This document shows, piece after piece, positions 55,061 through 64,000 of a DNA stretch of 64,000 nt (the stretch's first letter is position 1; every line of letters begins with the position of its first letter). The stretch comes from Camarhynchus parvulus (lineage: Eukaryota > Chordata > Aves > Passeriformes > Thraupidae). The notes beneath the pieces are model-generated. The model was not told the origin of the DNA. It searched no databases and saw nothing but the letters and a program-made list of their open reading frames with translations. The stretch is from contig NW_022148864.1 in NCBI RefSeq assembly GCF_901933205.1, positions 29,152 through 93,151 of the forward strand, given 5' to 3'. The position numbers and the translations under genes are program-made.

Positions 55061-55800
55061 TCAGCGATGGGACCATTTGGGGTCCCCAGGAGCTTGGGTC
55101 CCTATAGGGACAGGAGACACCAGGTCCCCGTCACCCATAGACTTCTATGGGGATGGGAGACACCAGGTCTACCCCCTGCCTCACCCATTGAGACCAATTT
55201 TGGGGGTTCCCCCAGGAGCTTTTGGGGGTTCTCCCGGAACCTTTGGGGTGTTCCTGCCAGGCCAGGGCCGCCTGCTGGCGGGGGACGTGAGTCTGGGGGG
55301 TTCCTGGGGGGGATTTGGGGTGTTGGACGGGTGTTTGGGGGTATTGGGGTGCCTTGCTCAGGGACGAGAGTTCTGCCAGGGGCCGGGAGTTCTGCCCCCT
55401 GCTGGCCGGGGACGTGTTCTGCAGGTTTGGCCGCGTGCTGGGGGGATTTGGGGGGTCCTGGCTGGGATTTGGGGGGTTTGGGGGTGTTTGGGGGGTTGGG
55501 GGCCCTGCTCGGATTTGGGGTTTAGGGTGGTTTGGGGGTTTGCTCTGGGGGTACGTAGAGTTGAGTGGGGTTGGGGGGCCCTGGGGGGATTTGGGAGGTC
55601 CTGGCTGGGATTTGGGGGGTTTGGGGGGTCCTGGCGGGGGTTTGGGGGGTCCTGGCTGGGATTTGGGGTATTTTGTGGGGTTTTGGGGGGTTTCTATGGG
55701 GTTACGTAGAGTTAAAATTGGGGTTGGGGACACCCAGGGGAGATTTAGGGTGGTCCTGAGAGAATTTAGGGGGTCCTGGGGAGGTTTTGGGGTTCCCTTC
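55061..55800 (+). pseudogene. KMT2B: Possible degraded remnant of the exon after exon 22
   Basis: Between the 38-bp array and the next array lie two GC-rich islands. The first, 55249-55287, reads FLPGQGRLLAGD and then GTGAGT. In human this exon ends FCQKHTDLLDGK and its successor starts EIVNPDG. The second, about 55371-55425, has GAGTTCTGCCAGG and CTGCTGGCCGGGGACGTG, again resembling FCQ...LLDGK. The zinc-binding core (RCELC, CCLSSC, FHFMC) is absent. Assignment rests on order, a donor and about five residues, so it is weak. The rest is G-rich repeat. Confidence 0.3.
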
Positions 55801-58800
55801 AGGAGCTGGTGCGGGACGGGGGTTTCTGTAGGATTTTGGGGTTTTTATGGATATTTTGTAGGATTTTGGTGGTTTTGGGGTTGAATTTTGGGTTTTTGCC
55901 TCAGGAGTTGGTGCGGGACGGGGGTTCTGAAGGATTTGGGGTTTTTTTGGGGTGGAATTTTGTGTTTTTGGGGTTCCCTTCAGGAGCTGGTGCGGGACGG
56001 GGGTTCCGTAGGATTTTGGTGGTTTTTTAGGATTTTGGGGTTTTTTTGGGGTTGAATTTTGTGTTTTTGGGGTTCCCTTCAGGAGCTGGTTCGGGATGGG
56101 GGTTCTGTAGGATTTTGGGGGATTTTGTAGGATTTTGGGGGGTTATGGATATTTTGTAGGATTTTGGTGGTTTTGGGGTTGAATTTTGGGTTTTTGCTGC
56201 AGGAGCTGGTGCAGGACGGGGGTTCTGAAGGATTTGGGGTGTTTTTGGGGTGGAATTTTGTGGTTTTGGGGTTCCCTTCAGGAGCTGGTGCGGGACAGGG
56301 TTTCTGTAGGATTTTGGTGGTTTTTTAGGATTTGGGGGTTTTTTTGGGGTTGAATTTTGTGTTTTTGGGATTCCCTTCAGGAGCTGGTTCGGGACGGGGG
56401 TTCTGTAGGATTTTGGGGGATTTTATAGGATTTTGGGGGTTTTATGGATATTTTGTAGGATTTTGGGGGTTTGGGGGTTGAATTTTGGGTTTTTGCTTCA
56501 GGAGCTGGTTCGTGACGGGGGTTTCTGTAGGATTTTGGGGGTTTTATGGATATTTTGTAGGATTTTGGTGGTTTTGGGGTTGAATTTTGGGTTTTTGCTG
56601 CAGGAGCTGGTGCGGGACGGGGTTCTGAAGGATTTGGGGTTTTTTTGGGGTGGAATTTTGTGTTTTTGGGGTTCCCTTCAGGAGCTGGTTCGGGATGTGG
56701 GTTCTGTAGGATTTTGGTGTTTTTTTAGGATTTGGGGGTTTTTGGGGTTGAATTTTGTGTTTTTGGGGTTCCCCTCAGGAGCTGGTGCGGGACAGGGTTT
56801 CTGTAGGATTTTGGTGTTTTTTAGGAGTTTTGGGGTTGAATTTTGTTTTGGGGTTCTTGGGGCTGGTTTGTGGTTGGGATTTTGGTGTTTTTTTGGGTTT
56901 TTGGGGAATTTTTGTGTTTTGGGGTTCCCTTCAGGAGCTGGTGTGGGACGGGGTTTCTGTAGGATTTTGGGGGATTTTGTAGGATTTTGGGGGTTTTGTG
57001 GTTGAATTTTGATGTTTTTGGGGTTGAATTTTGTGGTTTTGGGGTTCCCTTCAGGAGCTGGTGCGGGACGGGGGTTTCTGTCGCATTTTGGGGGTTTTTG
57101 TAGGATTTTGGGGTTTTTTGTAGGATTTTGGGGTTTTTGGGGTTCCTGAGTCAGATTTTGATGGTTTTGGGGCTGAATTTGGTGGTTTTGGGGTAGAATT
57201 TTGATGTTTTTGGGGTTCCCTTTGGGAGCTGGCTCAGGACGGGGGTTTCTGTAGGACTTTGGGGGTTTATGGATATTTTGTAGGATTTTGGGGTTTTTGG
57301 GGTTGAATTTTGGGTTGCTTCAGGAGCTGGTGCGGGGTCTGAAGATTTTGGTGTTTTTTAGATTGGGTTTTGGGGGTTAATTTTGTGTTTTGTGCAGGAG
57401 TTGGGGGGGGGGTTTCTGTAATTGGGGTTTATGGATATTTTGTAGGATTTGGGGTTTTTGGGGTTGAATTTTGGGTTTCTGCTGCAGGAGCTGGTGCAGG
57501 ACGGGAGTTTTTATAGGATTTGGGTTGTTTTGGGGTTGAATTTTGTGTTTTTGGGGTTCCCTTCAGGAGCTGGTGTGGGACAGGGTTTCTGTAGGATTTT
57601 GGTGTTTTTTTAGGATTTGGGGTTTTTTTTGGGGTTGAATTTTGTGTTTTTGGGGTTCCCTTCAGGAGCTGGTGCGGGACGGGGGTTCTGTAGGATTTTG
57701 GTGGTTTTTTATGATTTGGGGGTTTTTTGGGGTTGAATTTTGTGGTTTTGGGGTTCCCTTCAGGACCTGGTGCGGGACGGGGTTTCTGTAGGATTTTGGG
57801 GGATTTTGTAGGACTTTGGGGGTTTTATGGATATTTTGTAGGATTTTGGTGGTTTTGGGGTTGAATTTTGGGTTTTTGCTGCAGGAGCTGGTGCAGGACG
57901 GGGGTTCTGAAGGATTTGGGGTTTTTTTGGGGTGGAATTTTGTGGTTTTGGGGTTCCCCTCAGGAGCTGGTGCAGGATGGGGATTCTGTAGGATTTTGGG
58001 GTTGTTTTGGGGTTGAATTTTGTGTTTTTGGGGTTCCCTCAGGAGCTGGTTCGGGATGGGGATTCTGTAGGATTTTGGTGTTTTTTGGTTTGGGGGTTTT
58101 TGGGGTTGAATTTTGTGTTTTTGGGGTTCCCTTCAGGAGCTGGTGCAGGGACAGGGTTTCTGTAGGATTTTGGTGTTTTTTTAGGATTTGGGGGTTTTTT
58201 TGGGGTTGAATTTTGTGTTTTTGGGGTTCCCTTTGGGAGCTGGTTCGGGATGGGGATTCTGTAGGATTTGGGGTTTTTTTGGGGTTGAATTTTGTGTTTT
58301 TGGGGTTCCCCTCAGGAGCTGGTGCAGGACGGGGGTTCTGTAGGATTTGGGGTTTTTTTGGGGTTGAATTTTGTGGTTTTGGGGTTCCCTTCAGGAGCTG
58401 GTGCGGGACAGGGTTTCTGTAGGATTTTGGTGTTTTTTTAGGATTTGGGGTTTTTTTTGGGGTGGAATTTTGTGTTTTTGGGGTTCCCCTCAGGAGCTGG
58501 TTCGGGATGGGGATTCTGTAGGATTTTGGTGTTTTTTTAGGATTTGGGGGTTTTTTGGGGTTGAATTTTGTGTTTTTGGGGTTCCCCTCAGGAGCTGGTG
58601 CGGGACGGGGGTTTTTATAGGATTTGGGGGTTTTTTTAGGATTTTGGGGTTTTTTTGGGGTTGAATTTTGTGTTTTTGGGGTTCCCTTCAGGAGCTGGTG
58701 CGGGACAGGGTTTCTGTAGGATTTTGGTGTTTTTTTAGGATTTGGGGTTTTTGGGGTTGAATTTTGTGTTTTTGGGGTCCCCTTCAGGAGCTGGTGCGGG

Positions 58801-59650
58801 ATGGGGATTCTGTAGGATTTTGGGGTTTTTTTGGGGTTGAATTTTGTGTTTTTGGGGTTCCCTTCAGGAGCTGGTGCGGGACGGGGTTTCTGTAGCATTT
58901 TGGTGTTTTTTTAGGATTTGGGGTTTTTTTTGGGGTGGAATTTTGTGTTTTTGGGATTCCCTTCAGGAGCTGGTTCGGGACGGGGGTTCTGTAGGATTTT
59001 GGGGGATTTTATAGGATTTTGGGGGTTTTATGGATATTTTGTAGGATTTTGGGGTTTTGGGGGTTGAATTTTGGGTTTTTGCTTCAGGAGCTGGTTCGGG
59101 ACGGGGTTTCTGTAGGATTTTGGGGGTTTTATGGATATTTTGTAGGATTTTGGTGGTTTTGGGGTTGAATTTTGGGTTTTTGCTGCAGGAGCTGGTGCAG
59201 GACGGGGGTTCTGAAGGATTTGGGGTTTTTTGGGGTGGAATTTTGTGTTTTTGGGGTTCCCCTCAGGAGCTGGTGCGGGACGGGGGTTCTGTAGCATTTT
59301 GGTGTTTTAGGATTTGGGGGTTTTGGGGTGGAATTTTGTGTTTTGGGATTCCCTTCAAGAGCTGGTTCGGGCGGGGGTTCTGTAGGATTTTGGGGATTTT
59401 ATAGGATTTTGGGGGTTATGGATATTTTGGGGTGTTTGGGGGGTTGGGGGTGGAATTTTGGGTTGTTTTTCGGGGAATTTGGGGTTTTCGGGTTGGGGTT
59501 TTGGGGGGTTTTGGGGGGGTTTGGGATTTTGTGGGATTTTGGTGGTTTTGGGGGTTGATATTTTGGGTTTTTTTGGGAGGTGGTGCAGGGGGGGTTTGAA
59601 GTTTGGGTTTTTGGGGTGGATTTTGTGTTTTGGGGTTCCCTCAGGGGGGA
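55801..59650 (+). repeat. Acceptor-echo array (CTTCAG|GAGCTGGTGCGGGAC)
   Basis: At least 35 units of about 80 to 120 bp each carry TTGGGGTTCCCTTCAG, then GAGCTGGTGCGGGACGGGG and TTCTGTAGGATTTTGG. The post-AG sequence reads ELVRDGGFCRIL in the best copies (for example 56499 and 55801), compared with human EIVNPDGFDVLR at the start of the next KMT2B exon. None continues into the conserved VYVDFEGI block. I interpret this as amplified copies of the acceptor and first codons, with the rest of the exon not found. Confidence 0.85.
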
Positions 59651-60390
59651 GGGTTGGGGAGTGGGGGCGATTTTGGGGGATTGGGGGGGATCAGCCTTAG
59701 GAAATTCTGGGGGTTGGTGGGTTTGGGATAGGTGTTTGGGGGGGATTTGGGTTGTTTGGGATTTGGGGGGGTCCCGGTTGGGGGATTTTGGGGGTTTTGG
59801 GTTTGGGGTCTGGGGGTTTTGGGGGGATTTTGGGGGGTTTGGGATTTTGGGGGTTTTGGGGAGGTTTTGGGAGGAGGATATTTTGGGGGGATTTTTTGGG
59901 GGGTGGTTTTGGGGGTTTGGGAGTTTTGGGGGATTTTTTGGGGAGGGTTTGGGGGTTTTGGGGTGTTTTTGGGGATGTTGGGAGTTTTGGGGGGTTTTGG
60001 GGGGTTGAGAGTTTTGGGGTTTTGGGGGTTTGGGTTTTTGGGGTTTTGGGGGGATTTGGGTTTTTGGGTTTGGTTTGGGGTTTTGGGGGGTTTGGGGGTT
60101 TTGGGTGGGTTTGGGGTTAGTGGGATTTTTGGGGGAATTTTTGGCTCTTGAGGAGGGAAGTGGGATTTTGGGGGTTTTGGGGATTTGGGAGGGGTGATTT
60201 TGGGGTTTTTGGGGTTTTGGGCGTTTTTGGTTCTTTGGGAGGGTTTCGCAGGGGTGTGGGAGGGGTTTTGGGATTTTGGGTGTTTTGGAGGTCTTTGGGG
60301 GGGGTTGAGAGTTTTTGGGGTGTTTCTGGGAGTTTTGGGGTGTTTGAGGGGGATTTTGGGGTGGATTGGGGTTTGGGGATTTGGGGGGGA
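59651..60390. repeat. GGGGTTTTGGGGG repeats
   Basis: Low-complexity G/T repeat (GGGGGTTTTGGGGGGTTTGG) on the plus strand. No exon was seen. The FYRN-donor array starts beyond it. Confidence 0.9.
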
Positions 60391-61950
60391 TTGGGACGTA
60401 TTGGGATGGTTTGGGACAAGCTGGGAGGGATTGGGATGATTGGGATAAACTGGGAGGAACTGGGAGGGACTGGGATGGACTGGGATAAACTGGGAGGGAC
60501 TGGGAGAGAACTGGGAGGGGACTGGGAGAGAACTGGTTTATACTGGGATGGACTGGGAGGGACTGGGAGGGGACTGGGAGGGGACTGGTTCATACTGGGA
60601 TGGGTGCGAGGGACTGATTTTCTGACAATACTGGGAAAATGGCTCTTCCAAGTGGGGTAAACGAGTGAGGAACTGGGACAAACTGGTGGACTGGGACAAA
60701 CTGGGACAAACTGGGACAAACTGGGATAAACTGGGAGGAACTGGGAGGGACTGGGATGGTTTATACTGGGAGGGACTGGGAGAGAACTGGGAGGGGACTG
60801 GGAGAGAACTGGTTTATACTGGGATGGACTGGGAGGGACTGGGAGGGGACTGGGAGGGGACTGGTTCATACTGGGATGGGCTGGGAGGGACTGGTTTATA
60901 CTGGTTATACTGGGAGGAATGGCTCTTCCCCGTGGGGTACCAGTGAGTGAACTGGGACAAACTGGGACAAACTGGGACAAACTGGGACAAACTGGGAGGG
61001 ACTGGGAGGGACTGGGAGGGACTGGGAGGGACTGGTTTATACTGGGAGGGACTGGGAGAGAACTGGGAGGGGACTGGGAGAGAACTGGTTTATACTGGGA
61101 TGGACTGGGAGGGACTGGGAGGGGACTGGGAGGGGACTGGTTCATACTGGGATGGGCTGGGAGGGACTGGTTTATACTGGTTATACTGGGAGGAATGGCT
61201 CTTCCCCGTGGGGTAACAGTGAGTGAACTGGGATAAACTGGTTTATACTGGGAGGGACTGGGAGGGACTGGGAGAGAACTGGTTTATACTGGGATGGGCT
61301 GGGATGGACTGGGAGAGAACTGGTTTATACTAGGAGAGAACTGGTTTATACTGGGAGGACTGGTTTATACTGGGAGGGACTGGTTTATACTGGTTATACT
61401 GGGAGGAACGGCTCTTCCCAGTGGGATACCAGTGAGTGACTGGGATATACTGGGAGCGACTGGGAGGGAACTGGTTTGTACTGGGAGGGGCGCCTGTTCC
61501 CCGTGGGATACCAGTGAGTGAACTGGGATGGACTGGGAGGGACTGGGATGGACTGGGAGGGACTGGGAGGGACTGGGATGGACTGGGATGGACTGGGAGG
61601 GACTGGGAGGGACTGGGATGGACTGGGAGGGACTGGGAGGGACTGGGATGGACTGGGATGGACTGGGATGGACTGGGAGGACTGGGAGGGACTGGGATGG
61701 ACTGGGATGGACTGGGAGGGACTGGGATGGACTGGGATGGACTGGGATGGACTGGGTTGGACTGGGAGGGACTGGGAGGGACTGGGATGGACTGGGATGG
61801 ACTGGGATGGACTGGTTTGTAGTGGTTTATACTGGGATGGACTGGGAAGGACACCTGTTCCCTATGGGATACCAGTGAGGGACTGGTTTATACTGGTTTA
61901 TACTGGGAAGGGCAGCTGTTCCCAGTGGGATACCAGTGAGGGACTGGTTT
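60391..61950 (+). repeat. ACTGGGAGGG array with FYRN-exon donor echoes
   Basis: Units GGGATGGACTGGGAGGGACT contain seven modules that resemble the end of the KMT2B FYRN exon plus donor, near 60640, 60921, 61195, 61409, 61490, 61850 and 61914. The best (61490) reads EGRLFPVGYQ with CA|GTGAGTG, where human has EGRLFPIGYQ. The modules at 60921-61200 and 60640-60920 lie in 265- to 285-bp higher-order units. The exon's upstream part (SIRIDSLGTLSDLSDC in human) is absent. The real donor cannot be told from the echoes. Confidence 0.9.
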
Positions 61951-63659
61951 ATACTGGTTTATACTGGTTTGCACTGGTTTGCACTGGTTTGTCCAGGTCT
62001 GTACTGGTCCGTAATGGTCTGTACCAGTACCTACTGGTTTATACTGGTTTGTACTGGTTTGTACTGGTTTGTTCTGGTTTGTACTGGCTTATACTGGTTT
62101 GTGCTGGTCCATACGGGTCTGTGCTTGTTTGTACTGGTCCATACTGGTTTGTACTGATGTGTACTGGTTTATACTGGTCTGTACTGGTTTATACCGGTTT
62201 GTACTGGTTTATACTGGTTTGTACTGGTTTATACTGGTTTGTACTGGTTAGGTGCTGGTGGCTGTACTGGAGCGTGCAGGTTTATACTGGTCCGTACTGG
62301 TTTGTACTGGGGTTACTGGTTTGTACTGGATTATACTGGTCTGTACTGGTCCATACTGGTCCATACTGGTCCATACTGGATTATACTGGTTTATACTGGT
62401 CCATACTGGTTTCCGTAGGTGCTGGCGGCTGTACTGGAGCACGCAGGCCCCTGCTGGGTTATACTGGGCTATACTGGGTTATACTGGGCTATACTGGGTT
62501 ATACTGGGTTATACTGGGTTATACTGGTCTGTAGGGCTCTATATCAGTTTCTATCAGGTTATACTGGGTTATACTGGTTTATACTGGTCCATACTGGTCT
62601 GTAGGTGCTGGCGGCTGTACTGGAGCACGCGGGACGTCCCTGCTGGGTTATACTGGGTTATACTGGGTTATACTGGGTTATACTGGGTTATACTGGTTTA
62701 TACTGGTCCATACTGGGTTATACTGGTTTATACTGGTCCATACTGGTTTTAGGTGCTGGCGGCTGTACTGGAGCACGCGGGACGCCCCTGCTGGGCTATA
62801 CTGGGCTATACTGGGTTATACTGGGTTGTACTGGGTTATACTGGGTTATACTGGTCTATAGGGCTCTATATCAGTTTCTATCAGGTTATACTGGGTTATA
62901 CTGGTCCATACTGGTCCATACTGGTCCATACTGGTCCATACTGGTCCATACTGGTTTCCGTAGGTGCTGGCGGCTGTACTGGAGCACGCGGGACGCCCCT
63001 GCTGGGTTATACTGGGTTATACTGGGTTATACTGGTCCATACTGGTTTATACTGGTTTATACTGGTCCATACTGGGTTATACTGGTCCATACTGGTCCAT
63101 ACTGGTTTTAGGTGCTGGCGGCTGTACTGGAGCACGCGGGAGGCCCCTGCTGGGCTATACTGGGTTATACTGGGCTATACTGGGCTATACTGGGTTATAC
63201 TGGGTTATACTGGTCTATAGGGCTCTATATCAGTTTCTATCAGGTTATACTGGGTTATACTGGTCCATACTGGGCTATACTGGGCTATACTGGGTTATAC
63301 TGGGCTATACTGGTCTATAAGGCTCTATATCAGTTTCTATCAGGTTATACTGGGCTATACTGGTCCATACTGGTCCATACTGGTCCATACTGGTCCGTAG
63401 GTGCTGGCGGCTGTACTGGAGCACGCGGGACGCCCCTGCTGGGTTATACTGGGCTATACTGGTCCATACTGGGCTATACTGGGCTATACTGGTCTATAGG
63501 GCTCTATATCAGTTTCTATCAGGTTATACTGGGTTATACTGGTCCATACTGGGTTATACTGGGTTATACTGGTCCATACTGGGTTATACTGGGTTATACT
63601 GGTCCATACTGGGTTATACTGGGCTATACTGGGTTATACTGGTCCATACTGGTCTGTAG
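61951..63659 (+). repeat. TATACTGGTTTATACTGG array with FYRN-exon acceptor echoes
   Basis: Units of TACTGGTTTA, TACTGGGTTA and TACTGGTCCA contain copies of an acceptor plus exon start, TAG|GTGCTGGCGGCTGTACTG, with exon-like starts at 62252, 62419, 62604, 62753, 62964, 63112 and 63401. After the initial G, which completes the split glutamine of GYQ, they read CWRLYWSTRDA; human reads CSRLYWSTVDA. A marker GGCTCTATATCAGTTTCTAT accompanies several units. Confidence 0.92.
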
Positions 63660-63710
63660 GTGCTGGCGGCTGTACTCGGAGCACAACGACCACGCCCACG
63701 GGACCCCCTG
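63660..63710 (+). CDS. KMT2B: KMT2B FYRN-region exon, internally deleted or fused copy
   Basis: This is the last of the eight GTGCTGGCGGCTGTACT modules. It does not continue as STRDA but runs directly into GAGCACAACGACCACGCCCA and CGGGACCCCCTG|GTAACG. It reads CWRLYSEHNDHAHGTP. Human KMT2B has CSRLYW at the start and EENQTIVHSPAP at the end of a much longer FYRN exon. Read literally, about 30 residues of FYRN core are missing. This could be a deleted exon, a fused echo or a repeat-assembly artefact. Confidence 0.45.
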
Positions 63711-64000
63711 GTAACGCTGCCGGATCTGGAACGCTAATTAACGCAATTAACCCGGGGGACCCCTCCCCAAATCCCCCCCGAGCACAACCGGACCATCGCC
63801 CACGGGACCCCCGGTAATTAACGCTAATTAACGCTAATTAACGCTAATTAACCCTGCGACCCCCTCCCCAAATCCCCCCCAGCACAACTGGACCATCGCC
63901 CACGGGACCCCCGGTAATTAACGCTAATTAACGCTAATTAACGCTAATTAACCCTGAGACCCCTCCCCAAATCCCCCCCGAGCACAACCGGACCATCGCC
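63711..64000 (+). repeat. 100-bp units echoing a short KMT2B exon
   Basis: Three units spaced 100 bp apart have CCAAATCCCCCCCGAG and then CACAACCGGACCATCGCCCA with CGGGACCCCCG|GTAATTA. Exon-like starts are 63783, 63883 and 63983; the third is cut by the window end. Each reads HNRTIAHGTP, similar to human ENQTIVHSPAP. The spacers are TAATTAACGC repeats. Confidence 0.85.

Noticed and set aside
62440..63660. Telomere-like GGGTTA repeats
   Set aside because: GGGTTA occurs only as part of TACTGGGTTATACTGG units, not as TTAGGG tandem repeats.
1..64000. Interspersed elements (CR1 LINE, LTR retrovirus), tRNA or rRNA genes
   Set aside because: I found no reverse transcriptase, gag or integrase motifs, no LTR pair, and no tRNA- or rRNA-like stretch. 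The non-exonic DNA is tandem repeat.

Overview
The window looks like vertebrate, most likely avian, genomic DNA from a very GC-rich, minisatellite-choked region such as a bird dot microchromosome. The evidence is eukaryotic GT-AG exons of a large chromatin gene separated almost entirely by tandem repeats, a CpG- and CCAAT-rich promoter, and no recognisable LINE, SINE or LTR element. The species call is inference.

The main gene is KMT2B (MLL2/MLL4, a histone H3K4 methyltransferase) on the + strand from 8868 to beyond the window end. I recognise 22 exons plus echo fragments of later ones: N-terminus with menin-binding motif (8868), a long exon 3 (13408-15615), the CXXC zinc finger (21942-25384), PHD1/PHD2 (35214-43203), the degenerate bromodomain-like region (46057-51288), the extended PHD (51850-53618), and fragments of the FYRN region (60.6-64 kb). 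The SET domain lies outside. Most exon phases chain correctly, which supports the model. Exceptions are one apparent frameshift each in exons 3 and 10 and a phase clash between exons 1 and 2.

On the - strand at 1411-3357 are two immunoglobulin-domain exons of a nephrin/NEPH-family gene (NPHS1 is my first guess, KIRREL2 the alternative). It lies head-to-head with KMT2B. NPHS1, KIRREL2 and KMT2B are close neighbours in human 19q13.12, so the synteny fits. Birds have been reported to lack nephrin, so this is worth checking. Between the genes lie repeats, a possible minus-strand first exon (6578-6598) and a promoter with eleven ATTGG (inverted CCAAT) boxes.

Nearly every intron is a minisatellite, often strongly strand-skewed. 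Several arrays are built from copies of the adjoining exon-intron junction, here called 'splice-site echoes': the exon 8 donor (7 copies), exon 12 acceptor (7), exon 21 CAGGTGAG donor (about 48), exon 22 acceptor (2) and donor (1), a putative post-ePHD acceptor (35 or more), the FYRN donor (7), the FYRN acceptor (8) and a final exon (3). An inverted copy of the FYRN-donor array sits 58 kb away in the nephrin-like gene. A second highlight is an in-frame coding repeat in exon 3 with 26 perfect CRE palindromes (TGACGTCA), mostly spaced by multiples of 21 bp. PHD3 and several exons after the ePHD appear lost or reduced to fragments.
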